A DNA stretch of 64,000 nt from an uncultured Cellvibrionales bacterium (GTDB taxonomy: Bacteria; Pseudomonadota; Gammaproteobacteria; Pseudomonadales; Porticoccaceae). Made by a program: the position numbers and the translations under genes. The stretch covers positions 1 to 64,000 of the forward strand of contig CAJWFB010000001.1 of the NCBI GenBank assembly GCA_913031645.1, given 5' to 3'. Within the stretch, counting starts at the first letter, position 1. Each line of letters opens with the position of its first letter. The notes under the pieces were generated by a model, which did not search any database, was not told the origin of the DNA, and saw only the letters and a program-made list of their open reading frames with translations. Below, in pieces: positions 18,841 to 27,149 of the stretch.

Positions 18841-19350
18841 ATGATTACATTTCGCACCAATATGGGCGACTTCTCGATTGAGCTCGACTTCGACAAAGCT
18901 CCCATCACTGCGGCCAATTTTTTGCAGTATGCTCGCGATGACTTTTATACAGGGACCGTGTTTCACCGGGTAATCAATGGTTTTATGGTTCAGGGTGGCG
19001 GGATGGACTCCGACATGAATCAGAAAGCCGGCCGTGATCCCATTGAAAACGAGGCCGACAATGGCCTCAAGAATGAAATCGGCACGCTTGCCATGGCTCG
19101 TACCGGCGATCCCCACTCAGCTTCATCGCAATTTTTTGTGAATGTTAGCGATAATGGTTTTTTGAATCATAGCGGTAAGAACATGCAGGGCTGGGGCTAT
19201 GCGGTATTTGGTAGAGTCGTTGAGGGTATGGATGTTATAGACAAGATTAAAGGTACTCCTACTGGTAACCGCGCTGGACACCAAGATGTGCCGATGGATA
19301 GCATCGAGATTACTGAGACCTTGATTAGCGATGCCTATGCTAATCAGTAG
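18841..19350 (+). CDS. ppiB: Peptidyl-prolyl cis-trans isomerase B (cyclophilin)
   Basis: The 169-residue cytoplasmic cyclophilin speeds prolyl isomerisation. Signature segments: [13 protein letters not shown] (catalytic Arg), [24 protein letters not shown] and [13 protein letters not shown]. There is no signal peptide, which separates it from periplasmic PpiA. AAGGA lies 5 bases upstream of the ATG. lpxH follows after 12 bases, and an intrinsic-terminator-like hairpin lies about 50 bases past the ppiB stop, inside lpxH. Confidence 0.96.
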   Translation: MITFRTNMGDFSIELDFDKAPITAANFLQYARDDFYTGTVFHRVINGFMVQGGGMDSDMNQKAGRDPIENEADNGLKNEIGTLAMARTGDPHSASSQFFVNVSDNGFLNHSGKNMQGWGYAVFGRVVEGMDVIDKIKGTPTGNRAGHQDVPMDSIEITETLISDAYANQ

Positions 19351-19362
19351 AGCGATATTCTA

Positions 19363-20076
19363 ATGGCGATTCTTTTTGTTTCGGACATTCATCTCTCACC
19401 TCAACGCCCGACTATTGTTCGGGCGTTTTTGCTTTTTCTAAGCCAGCGAGCTCACCAAGCGGAAGCACTCTACATCCTTGGAGACTTGTTTGAAGCCTGG
19501 ATTGGAGATGATGATCCTTCTGAATTGGCAGTGTCTATAAAAAGGGCATTAAAGCAGCTCTCAGATAGCGGCGTACGGATTTATATCCAAAAGGGAAATC
19601 GTGACTTCACGCTGGGATCACGCTTTGCTAAGGAGACCGGTGTAAGCCTCTTGCCAGATGAATACATGCTTAGTTATCTTGGCCATAATGCATTACTGAT
19701 GCATGGAGATTCACTGTGCACTGATGATATTGACTATCAACGATTCCGTAGAAAATCTCGCCATCCAATATATCTTTGGTGTCTGCTCCATTTACCATTG
19801 ATTCTGCGTCAAAAAATCGCCTCCAACTGGCGTAAGAAAAGCGCAGCCGCCAACAGTAACAAAGCCGGCCAGATTATGGATGTCAACGCCCATGCGGTCA
19901 CTGAGGTTATGTCTAAACATAATGCCCAAGTGCTCATTCATGGTCATACCCATCGTCCCGCCACCCATCAACTCAATAATAAACAACGAATAGTGCTGGG
20001 TGACTGGGACCAGAACGGCTGGTGCTTAACCCTGAACGCCGAAGGATTTAAGCAGGATTCGTTTGCCGTGGTTTAA
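19363..20076 (+). CDS. lpxH: UDP-2,3-diacylglucosamine diphosphatase LpxH
   Basis: The 237-residue calcineurin-like phosphoesterase makes lipid X in lipid A synthesis at the inner membrane. The metal-site blocks are FVSDIHL (Asp8, His10), GDLFEAWIGDDDP, KGNRDFTLG, LMHGDSLCTDD and the C-terminal HGHTHRP. FRRKSRHPIYLWCLLHLPL matches the LpxH membrane-docking cap. The start is fixed by the conserved N-terminus. The first 25 codons contain a strong terminator-like hairpin (19403-19430), so transcripts from ppiB may partly stop before completing lpxH. Confidence 0.96.
   Translation: MAILFVSDIHLSPQRPTIVRAFLLFLSQRAHQAEALYILGDLFEAWIGDDDPSELAVSIKRALKQLSDSGVRIYIQKGNRDFTLGSRFAKETGVSLLPDEYMLSYLGHNALLMHGDSLCTDDIDYQRFRRKSRHPIYLWCLLHLPLILRQKIASNWRKKSAAANSNKAGQIMDVNAHAVTEVMSKHNAQVLIHGHTHRPATHQLNNKQRIVLGDWDQNGWCLTLNAEGFKQDSFAVV
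19403..19430 (+). terminator. Intrinsic-terminator-like hairpin inside the lpxH coding sequence
   Basis: AACGCCCGA (19403-19411) pairs perfectly with TCGGGCGTT (19419-19427) around a 7-base loop. The run TTTTT (19426-19430), then GCTTTTTC, follows. The 9-base GC-rich stem plus T-run is a textbook Rho-independent terminator. It lies 53 bases past the ppiB stop and within codons 14-23 of lpxH. Confidence 0.7.
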
Positions 20077-20183
20077 AACTCCAAAAATACCCCATTGTTA
20101 ATTAATCGGGGTAGCTATCTTCTGTCGTATCAGTATCATTGATGCTAGAACGTTTATGACTTCATTAAAAAGGAAAGAAACTC

Positions 20184-20861
20184 ATGGAAACTGAAAAATA
20201 TCGCGGTAACAATTCAACCAGTGGCATTCAGTCCACGGCCCTTAGCCCTGAAGTCACCAAGGTACTTCGCAGCACATATGTGCTGCTTGGCACTACAATT
20301 GCCTTCAGCGCCCTAATGGCCGGTATTTCAATGGCCATAGAAGCCCCTCATTTTGGCTTATTAACGCTACTCCCCTACTTCTTATGCTTGTGGATGGTTG
20401 AAAAGAACAAAGACAACTCTAAAGGCCTGTTTTGGGTATTTGCATTAACCGGCTGGTTAGGGTTCACACTTGGCCCCATCCTCAACATGTATCTTGCCGT
20501 GAAGGGTGCTGACACAATAATGCTGGCCTTAGGATCCACCGCTTTGGTGTTTTTTGCATCTTCCGCTTATGTATTGACCACTCGTAAAAACCTTAGCTTT
20601 ATGACCGGGTTTTTAATGGTCGGTCTGTTAATCAGTTTTGTGGCAGCCATTGCCAATGTGTTTTTGCAGATTCCCCTGCTCTCACTCACGATTAGCGCGG
20701 TATTTGCATTTCTCTCCGCGGGCATCATCATGTGGCAGACCAGCGCTATTATTCATGGCGGAGAAAGAAACTACATCTCTGCGACCGTCACGCTTTTTGT
20801 CATGATCTATAATCTGTTTTTAAGTCTTCTACACATCTTCGGAATTATGAGTGATGACTAA
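20184..20861 (+). CDS. Bax inhibitor-1 (BI-1)/YccA family membrane protein
   Basis: The 225-residue inner-membrane protein has seven predicted helices after a polar 25-residue N-terminus. LSPEVTKVLRSTYVLLG, GFTLGPILNMYL and the helix with ATVTLFVMIYNLFLSLLHIFG ending in acidic residues (MSDD) are typical of the YccA branch. YccA modulates the FtsH protease in E. coli; other BI-1 proteins leak calcium. A ribosome site AAGGAAAG precedes the ATG. An intrinsic terminator follows the gene. Confidence 0.88.
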   Translation: METEKYRGNNSTSGIQSTALSPEVTKVLRSTYVLLGTTIAFSALMAGISMAIEAPHFGLLTLLPYFLCLWMVEKNKDNSKGLFWVFALTGWLGFTLGPILNMYLAVKGADTIMLALGSTALVFFASSAYVLTTRKNLSFMTGFLMVGLLISFVAAIANVFLQIPLLSLTISAVFAFLSAGIIMWQTSAIIHGGERNYISATVTLFVMIYNLFLSLLHIFGIMSDD

Positions 20862-20883
20862 GTAAAAAAGTATACGTTTAATA

Positions 20884-20912
20884 AAAAGCCCTGTTTAATA
20901 GCAGGGCTTTTT
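20884..20912 (+). terminator. Intrinsic terminator after the BI-1 family gene
   Basis: AAAAGCCCTG (20884-20893) pairs with CAGGGCTTTT (20902-20911) around an 8-base loop, and the T-run continues. It sits 20 bases past the stop codon. Confidence 0.85.
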
Positions 20913-20930
20913 CCTTTGGCCGCATAAATC

Positions 20931-21233
20931 ATGGCAATGACACATAATTATCTTGAATCTCTCCCCCATTGGTCGCTCGACCAAGCCACTGTAATAGCGG
21001 AGACTTCGGGGATTCAGTTAGGCGATGATCACATCGCTATCCTAGCGATTGCCCGGCAATTTTTTAATGACTATGGGTTTTCCCCGTCGATGCGTCCTTT
21101 GAGCAAGACACTGACGATGAGTTTAGGGGTAGATAAGGGTCGCAGTATTTATTTAAACCAACTATTTCCTGGCAGTCCTGCAAAGCAAATTGCCCTACTC
21201 GCGGGCCTTCCCAGGCCTAAAAATTGTCTTTAG
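20931..21233 (+). CDS. tusE: TusE/DsrC-type sulfurtransferase protein
   Basis: The 100-residue product belongs to the DsrC/TusE fold: LPHWSLDQATVIAE, ILAIARQFFNDYGFSPSMRPLSK, and a C-terminus ending LPRPKNCL. The penultimate cysteine is the sulfur-carrying residue of TusE, which hands sulfur from TusBCD to MnmA for 2-thiouridine in tRNA. The second, DsrC-specific cysteine is absent, favouring TusE. No tusBCD genes are in the window. It is followed closely by phhB and trmA. Confidence 0.88.
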   Translation: MAMTHNYLESLPHWSLDQATVIAETSGIQLGDDHIAILAIARQFFNDYGFSPSMRPLSKTLTMSLGVDKGRSIYLNQLFPGSPAKQIALLAGLPRPKNCL

Positions 21234-21249
21234 ACCGAGGTACCACTTA

Positions 21250-21591
21250 ATGATCTTAAGTCAGCAACACATTACAGCAACACCAAAAGATGCGACCAGA
21301 TTAAGTATCGATGAAAAGACTGTATTCATGTCGCAACTACCTGGATGGCAGATAATCTCGATTGATACTATTGAACAATTATATAAAAGCTACACGCTCA
21401 AAAACTTTAACGCGGCGATGACCTTTGCAAACAAAATTTCGATTATCGCCGAACAGTGTGATCACCATCCGAGACTTTCGGTAGAGTGGGCAAAGTTGTC
21501 CATCTATTGGTGGAGCCACAGCATTGGTGGCCTACATCTCAACGACCTCGTCATGGCAGCGAAAACTGATGAGATTTATAACACTTTATGA
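21250..21591 (+). CDS. phhB: Pterin-4a-carbinolamine dehydratase (PhhB/DCoH family)
   Basis: The 113-residue product shows FNAAMTFANKISIIAEQCDHHPRLSVEWAKLSI with the paired active-site histidines, then WWSHSIGGLHLNDLVMAA. The family dehydrates 4a-hydroxytetrahydrobiopterin after phenylalanine hydroxylation and can also act as a coactivator. No phenylalanine hydroxylase is nearby, so the physiological substrate is open. The ATG at 21250 follows CGAGG at a suitable distance; an upstream in-frame ATG (21190) lies inside tusE and is unlikely. Its stop overlaps the trmA start as ATGA. Confidence 0.85.
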   Translation: MILSQQHITATPKDATRLSIDEKTVFMSQLPGWQIISIDTIEQLYKSYTLKNFNAAMTFANKISIIAEQCDHHPRLSVEWAKLSIYWWSHSIGGLHLNDLVMAAKTDEIYNTL

Positions 21592-22703
21592 CTTCTAAGC
21601 AAATGCTCGACAAACGTTATAGTGATCACAACTATCAGCAACAATTGGATCAAAAGGTTACTCGATTTCAGCAAGAATTGAGCCGCTTTGGTGATTATCC
21701 GATTCTGATACATCCTTCAAAGCCACTCAATTTTCGCATGCGTGCTGAATTTAGGATTTGGCACGAGAATGGCGCCGCTCACTATGCTATGCATAAATCT
21801 GGAGAGAAAAAGCCCTATATTATTACCGGGTTCCCAATTGGGGGACCCTTGATCACGGCACTTATGAGCCCTCTTCTCGAGGCTATTAACGCCAGTCACA
21901 TAATCAGCCATCGGCTATTTAGTGTGGAATTTTTGACTACCGACAGTGGTCAGTCTCTGGTTACTCTGATTTACCATAAGCCACTTAATGATACTTGGCA
22001 GACAGAAGCTGAAGTATTACAAGCCCAGTTATCCGTTTATATTATTGGAAGAAGTCGAAAGCAGAAAAGAGTTTTAACCCAGGATTTTGTCACAGAAAGT
22101 ATCCTAGTTGGTGGCCGTGAGTACCGCTACCAGCAAGTGGAGTCCGGATTTACACAGCCCAACGTTAGTATTAATGCCAATATGCTGACCTGGGCAAGCG
22201 CATGTTGTGCAGACGACAATCAGAACGCAGACCTGTTAGAGCTATATTGTGGCAATGGTAACTTCACGGTTGTTCTGGCGCAGCACTTCAAGAATATCTT
22301 GGCCACTGAGGTCTCCAAGGTGTCGGTAGCTTCCGCTGAAACCAACTTTTCGCTGAATGACATTGATAACATCACAGTTGTTCGACTATCCAGCGAAGAA
22401 ATTACTCAAGCATTAAACGGCGACCGTCCCTTCCGCCGACTCCGTAATATTAATTTATCCGCTTTCAATTTCTCTACTGTTTTTGTGGATCCACCAAGGT
22501 CGGGACTAGATTCAGGCACTGAGGATTTAGTGGCTCGATTCGATAAGATTTTATATGTGTCCTGTAACCCAACAACGTTGATAAACAATCTTAGTTCATT
22601 ATGCAAGACTCACGACATCGTCAATGTTGCGGCTTTTGACCAATTTCCATGGACCGATCATCTTGAAACAGGTGTATTTTTAGTCCGTAAAGACTCAGCT
22701 TAA
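21588..22703 (+). CDS. trmA: tRNA (uracil-5-)-methyltransferase TrmA
   Basis: The 371-residue SAM-dependent enzyme makes m5U54 in the T-loop of tRNA. Seen: NFRMRAEFRIWH, the TrmA RNA-binding GFTQPN, the SAM loop LLELYCGNGNFTV, VFVDPPRSGLD, and the nucleophile motif ILYVSCNPTTL. A final acidic/aromatic DQFPWTDHLETG is typical. It overlaps phhB by four bases. Its 3' end overlaps the convergent DUF2489 gene by nine. Confidence 0.96.
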   Translation: MTSKQMLDKRYSDHNYQQQLDQKVTRFQQELSRFGDYPILIHPSKPLNFRMRAEFRIWHENGAAHYAMHKSGEKKPYIITGFPIGGPLITALMSPLLEAINASHIISHRLFSVEFLTTDSGQSLVTLIYHKPLNDTWQTEAEVLQAQLSVYIIGRSRKQKRVLTQDFVTESILVGGREYRYQQVESGFTQPNVSINANMLTWASACCADDNQNADLLELYCGNGNFTVVLAQHFKNILATEVSKVSVASAETNFSLNDIDNITVVRLSSEEITQALNGDRPFRRLRNINLSAFNFSTVFVDPPRSGLDSGTEDLVARFDKILYVSCNPTTLINNLSSLCKTHDIVNVAAFDQFPWTDHLETGVFLVRKDSA

Positions 22704-23153
22704 GCGTAATTTGGAGAGGAAATTCGCGCCCGCTGCAACAAATTCACTATAATCTTTTTCTATCTTCTCTCTCTCTCCCGTCAAACGCTTTTGTTCAGAT
22801 CGCTCCAGTAGTGCCCAATCTTCTAGAATGGGGATATACGCCGTAGCCTCTGCAAGCTGCTGAAATACTCGAAAAGACTCTGATTCCTCACTACTAGCGA
22901 TAATTTTTTGAGCCAGAAAAGCAATACGCATGGCTGCCTCTGTCTCTGAAAGATCTTTCTGCAATAGAGCACGAGCAATGATCTGCACTGCCTGCCTGGC
23001 GTCACGATCATCATTGATACGCTGTTCCGTTAATTGCTGATCAAGCGCGCGCTGCGCGCGACGCTGTTCTCGCAATTGGACGCCAAGAAAAATCGCGTAA
23101 CCCGCAAGTGGCAAAATTAACAAACCACCAATAAGAACCCAGACACTACTCAA
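22695..23153 (-). CDS. DUF2489 family membrane-anchored protein
   Basis: The 152-residue product has one N-terminal membrane helix (VWVLIGGLLILPLAGYAIFL). A charged, coiled-coil-like region follows (QLREQRRAQRALDQQLTEQR), then a helical domain (AVQIIARALLQKDLSETEAAMRIAFLAQ). The pattern matches DUF2489, a family of unknown function in gammaproteobacteria. It starts two bases after the rmuC stop, so it is probably cotranscribed with rmuC. Confidence 0.75.
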   Translation of the reverse strand: MSSVWVLIGGLLILPLAGYAIFLGVQLREQRRAQRALDQQLTEQRINDDRDARQAVQIIARALLQKDLSETEAAMRIAFLAQKIIASSEESESFRVFQQLAEATAYIPILEDWALLERSEQKRLTGEREKIEKDYSEFVAAGANFLSKLRLS

Positions 23154-23155
23154 AC

Positions 23156-24421
23156 CTAGGCATCCTCTTCTGAGTCTGAACCCACTAGGCCATTATCATC
23201 GGCGATAGAGAGTAGATTATCGGGCATAGCTTTCTTAGTTTTAGCACCCAACTTCTTCAACTCTTCACTGCGCCGAACCAGATTCCCACGCCCGCTCACC
23301 AATCGCTTATGCGCAGTTCCCCAAGCTTCTTGACTCTTATCCAGATGTCGACCAACATCTTCAATGGCCTCAATATAAAGGACAAACTGATCGTAGAGCC
23401 CCCCTGCTTTGTCGGCAATAACTTGGGCATTGAGGTTCTGATCTGCGTAGCGCCAAAGGTTCTTGATAGTTCTTAATGTCACCATCAAGGTACTTGGACT
23501 AACCAAAATAATGCCGCGATCATAGGCATCACGCATCATATCTGGTGCCTGATCTAACGCCAGCATAAAGGCCGACTCTATAGGAATAAAAATGAGTACG
23601 AAATCTAAACTATTTACGCCCGTTAGATTTTCATAGTCCTTACCACTTAAGCCACGTATATGGGCCGTTAATGACGCTAGATGCTGGCTCAGACACAACT
23701 TTCTAGTGTCTTCGTCTTCGGCATGAAAATAGCGTTCGTAATCAACCAGGCTAACTTTGGCGTCAATAACAATGTCTCTGCCTTCTGGCAGGTGAATAAT
23801 CACATCGGGGTTGCGACGTTTACCTTCATCATCTTTGAGCGCCACCTGAGTGTCGTATTCACGGCCCTTAGTAAGACCAGAATCTTCAAGTAATTTCTCT
23901 AACACAAACTCGCCCCAGTTACCCTGAGCTTTGTTATCGCCTCGTAATGCGTTAGCGAGGCTTACCGCATCCGCAGAAATCTGCAAAGTCTGTTTTTGGA
24001 GCTCACTAATCTGTCCGACTAGCTTGTTACGGTCAGCATTCTCTTTATCATAAACGGATTCGACCTGCTTGCGAAAGTCGCCAATATCGCGCCTCAAAGG
24101 GCCAAGCGACACTTCGATTGCCTCTTTGCTTTGTGTCGAAAACTTTGCTTGTTTGTCCTCAAAGATTCGGTTGGCTAGATTTTCAAATTCTTTACTGAGA
24201 AGCTCTTTGGCATCTTGAAGCATCTTTAACTGAGCTTCGTATTGAGACTGTTGATTTGCCAATTTTTCTTCAAGCACACGATTGGACGCAAGAAGCTCAG
24301 GATAACGCTCATCATCTGGCTGCTTGGAGCTTGATCGTCCAATTAAAAAGCCAACAATAAGTCCCACGACGAGCGGCAGGAGCAACAAAACAATAAAAAC
24401 TGCATTAAAAGAAATTTCCAT
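23156..24421 (-). CDS. rmuC: DNA recombination protein RmuC
   Basis: The 421-residue product has an N-terminal membrane helix (VFIVLLLLPLVVGLIVGFLIG), a long coiled coil (about 45-150) and the RmuC nuclease-like core. That core contains GNWGEFVLEKLLEDSGL, VIIHLPEGRDIVIDAKVSL, DFVLIFIPIESAFM and LVSPSTLMVTLRTI. Family members limit DNA inversions and may trim DNA ends; biochemistry is thin. Three starts are in frame (GTG 24454, ATG 24448, ATG 24421). I chose 24421 because the membrane segment begins right there, but no start has a strong ribosome site. Confidence 0.9.
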   Translation of the reverse strand: MEISFNAVFIVLLLLPLVVGLIVGFLIGRSSSKQPDDERYPELLASNRVLEEKLANQQSQYEAQLKMLQDAKELLSKEFENLANRIFEDKQAKFSTQSKEAIEVSLGPLRRDIGDFRKQVESVYDKENADRNKLVGQISELQKQTLQISADAVSLANALRGDNKAQGNWGEFVLEKLLEDSGLTKGREYDTQVALKDDEGKRRNPDVIIHLPEGRDIVIDAKVSLVDYERYFHAEDEDTRKLCLSQHLASLTAHIRGLSGKDYENLTGVNSLDFVLIFIPIESAFMLALDQAPDMMRDAYDRGIILVSPSTLMVTLRTIKNLWRYADQNLNAQVIADKAGGLYDQFVLYIEAIEDVGRHLDKSQEAWGTAHKRLVSGRGNLVRRSEELKKLGAKTKKAMPDNLLSIADDNGLVGSDSEEDA

Positions 24422-24509
24422 AACATTATTGTAACAGCCTACTGTCATTTGCACTGATGTTTTGCGATTATATAAGCGAGTTTTTAACTACTGTGCGGAA
24501 ATACTTTAA

Positions 24510-27149
24510 ATGTTGCCACCTTTAATCGATATCGCTCTTTTCCGCGACGCTATTGAACAAGATTACTTGATCATCACCCCAAATCATCGTCTCGCGGCTA
24601 AGATTAGTGAAGCGTGGTCACTCGATTGCCAAACCCGCAATTCTGTCTGGTGCACTCCTAGAGTGTTCGCCATAGATCACTGGCTTAAATACTGTTGGGA
24701 TGAGCTTCAGGACCAAAATAATATAACCTTGTCGGGTAAGGCTGTCGTTGGCTTACCGCAAAGTCGCTACTACTGGGAGCGGGCGATTAATGAAAACGAC
24801 CCGGATTTGAGCAGTAAATATGCCAAAATGGTAAGCCAAACCTATTCAACCCTCGAACAGTGGGATCTCACCGTCGATCAAGTGCATGAAGATACGCCCG
24901 CAATAACCTATTTACGGCGTTGGAGTAAAAGCTACCGCCAACTGCTTGCGATGAACACCCTTGTCACGCCAGCAGAAAGCTGGCAATCCATATTAAAGGC
25001 TTTTGAGGACGGTTTGTTGTCTAGAGAGGGAACAATACTGACCTATGGTTTTCAGTCACAACCGCCTTTGATAAAAAAAATACTCGACACTGCTAGCCCA
25101 GAGACTCGATCAATTGAAAGCACTAAAAATAGTGCAGGCAGTCATGTGGTCATGGCAGTTGATCATGATGAAGAGTTACGCAGCGCGGCGAATTGGGCAG
25201 CACAGAAAATAACGCAACAGCCCGATCAACGTATCGGTATTGTTGTTCCAGACCTCAACAGTTCCCTCACTAAAACTGTCAGAATTGTCAATGAGGCATT
25301 AGGCGATTACAACACTGAGTCTATCGTGAACATATCAGCCGGTACGCCGCTCAGTCAGACCAGTATCGCTAATAGTGCTCTGGGTTTGATTGAGTGCTTA
25401 AACAGAAAAAAGGGGTTGCAGGAATGGCTAGAAATACTCTATAGCCCTCACAATGTGTTCGATCAGCTATCGGTGCAGTCGCGTGTAAATGCAGAGCTTA
25501 GCCTCAGAAAAACACGGCGTTTTGAGCATAGTTTTAGTGAGTTTTTCGATGCCGTTTGTCCAGACAATGAAGCCGAGCCTATTCCAGATACCTTGGCTGC
25601 GGCCGCTCACTTGAGAGACACTCATAACGATCATCATCGGCTTCAACAGAACTTTACAGCCTGGGCTGGCTTTTTTAATTCTCATCTCAAGAATTTAGGA
25701 TGGCCCGGTAAGCGCGCCTTGGATAGTCTTGAATATCAGCAAAAAGAGCATTGGCAAAGGTTGTTGGCGCAATTTTCAGGCCTCGATAATTTGGGTATTG
25801 AAATTGGTTTTGCTAATGCCCTTAAACATTTAAGACGTCTAGCACAGGATACCGTGTTTCATCCCAAGACAGCAGATGCACCACTGCAGATTCTCGGTCT
25901 GCTAGAAGCATCTGGATTACGCTTTGATAGTCTATGGGTACTCGGCATGGACTGCCAAAGCTTCCCAGCATCGGTATCTATAAACCCACTGTTACCTGCA
26001 AGCTTCCAACGTCAGCACGCCATGCCGCATAGTTTGCCGGAGCGTGAACTTGAAATCGCACGACAATTAATCTTAGGCTATATCAATAATAGTGCTGAAC
26101 TAATCCTCAGTTACTCGAGTAAAAAAGGCGAGGAAACTCTACGTGCAAGCCCGTTGATATCTGATATCCCTGTTATTGCACTACAAGAACTTGTCAGCGA
26201 TGTCGCACAACACCCAAAGACTCTCATGCAAGCAGATCAAACTATTCTATTCCGAGACTATGCCCCCCCATTCGATAAAAATATTGAATCAATCAGCACT
26301 GGCGGTGCTCTATTTAAGAATCAAGCCGCCTGTCCTTTTAATGCCTTTGCGACGCATCGCTTAAAAGCAGCAGCATTAGAGGAGCCTAGCCATGGCCTTA
26401 ATGCCTTAGATCGTGGCACCATTTTGCATGACATTCTTTTTCGATTATGGACGCAATGGGGCACGTCACTGGAGCTTCACCGGCAATCCGACAAGGATGT
26501 TGATTTTCGTATTGGCCAAGTCACTACCGAGGTACTTGAAGAATGGTCAGTTCACCACTCTATTCTCCGTGGAGCGCGTTATCGGACCATTGAAAAGACG
26601 CGACTGATTAAACTCTTATGGGAATGGATTGAGCTGGAAAAACAGAGGCCCAACTTTTCTATTGAGGCTCTTGAGACGAAGCAAAAAGTGACTTTTGGCG
26701 ATTTAGAAGTCTCACTCCGTCTCGATAGAGTTGATAGGGTTGACGACAAATTACTAATTATTGACTATAAATCAGGTGCCATTAACCCCTCACATTGGTA
26801 TGGGGATCGGCCAAAGGACCCCCAATTACCGTTGTATGTTTCTGCGAGCCAAGCACCCGTTAATGGTTGTGCTTTCGCGCAGATTATTGGCGGTAAAATT
26901 CGTTTCATGGGGATCAGCGACAGTCAGATGATTGAAGGAGAAAAAACAGGTATCGATTGGGATCAAGCTGTCACGCAGTGGCATGATTCCATCAGCCTAT
27001 TGGCGGACGAGTTTACTGCGGGTGTATCACAGATGGAGATCATTCATGCAAGCGGTGTGCTCTATCATACCCATCTCTTACCGCTCAACCGCTGGTCTGA
27101 AGAACCCATTATCAATAAAGACGTCGCAATCACTGGTGGGACGAAATGA
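24510..27149 (+). CDS. AddB-like PD-(D/E)XK nuclease family protein (double-strand-break repair partner)
   Basis: The 879-residue product has a degenerate helicase-like N-terminus (YLIITPNHRLAAKISEAW) without a Walker A. Its C-terminal nuclease domain shows GTILHDILFRLW, LRLDRVDRVDDKLLIIDYKSG (catalytic Asp and Lys) and a following QLPLYV. This is the 'probable DNA repair protein' type that pairs with a UvrD/RecB-like helicase in place of RecBCD. The four-cysteine iron-sulfur pattern of Bacillus AddB is not seen; only one cysteine (ACPFNAFATHRL) precedes the nuclease. It overlaps the helicase gene by four bases (ATGA), so the two subunits are translationally coupled. Confidence 0.85.
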   Translation: MLPPLIDIALFRDAIEQDYLIITPNHRLAAKISEAWSLDCQTRNSVWCTPRVFAIDHWLKYCWDELQDQNNITLSGKAVVGLPQSRYYWERAINENDPDLSSKYAKMVSQTYSTLEQWDLTVDQVHEDTPAITYLRRWSKSYRQLLAMNTLVTPAESWQSILKAFEDGLLSREGTILTYGFQSQPPLIKKILDTASPETRSIESTKNSAGSHVVMAVDHDEELRSAANWAAQKITQQPDQRIGIVVPDLNSSLTKTVRIVNEALGDYNTESIVNISAGTPLSQTSIANSALGLIECLNRKKGLQEWLEILYSPHNVFDQLSVQSRVNAELSLRKTRRFEHSFSEFFDAVCPDNEAEPIPDTLAAAAHLRDTHNDHHRLQQNFTAWAGFFNSHLKNLGWPGKRALDSLEYQQKEHWQRLLAQFSGLDNLGIEIGFANALKHLRRLAQDTVFHPKTADAPLQILGLLEASGLRFDSLWVLGMDCQSFPASVSINPLLPASFQRQHAMPHSLPERELEIARQLILGYINNSAELILSYSSKKGEETLRASPLISDIPVIALQELVSDVAQHPKTLMQADQTILFRDYAPPFDKNIESISTGGALFKNQAACPFNAFATHRLKAAALEEPSHGLNALDRGTILHDILFRLWTQWGTSLELHRQSDKDVDFRIGQVTTEVLEEWSVHHSILRGARYRTIEKTRLIKLLWEWIELEKQRPNFSIEALETKQKVTFGDLEVSLRLDRVDRVDDKLLIIDYKSGAINPSHWYGDRPKDPQLPLYVSASQAPVNGCAFAQIIGGKIRFMGISDSQMIEGEKTGIDWDQAVTQWHDSISLLADEFTAGVSQMEIIHASGVLYHTHLLPLNRWSEEPIINKDVAITGGTK

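Noticed and set aside
20088..20113. TACCCC...GGGGTA hairpin after lpxH as a terminator
   Set aside because: The stem is interrupted and no T-run follows.
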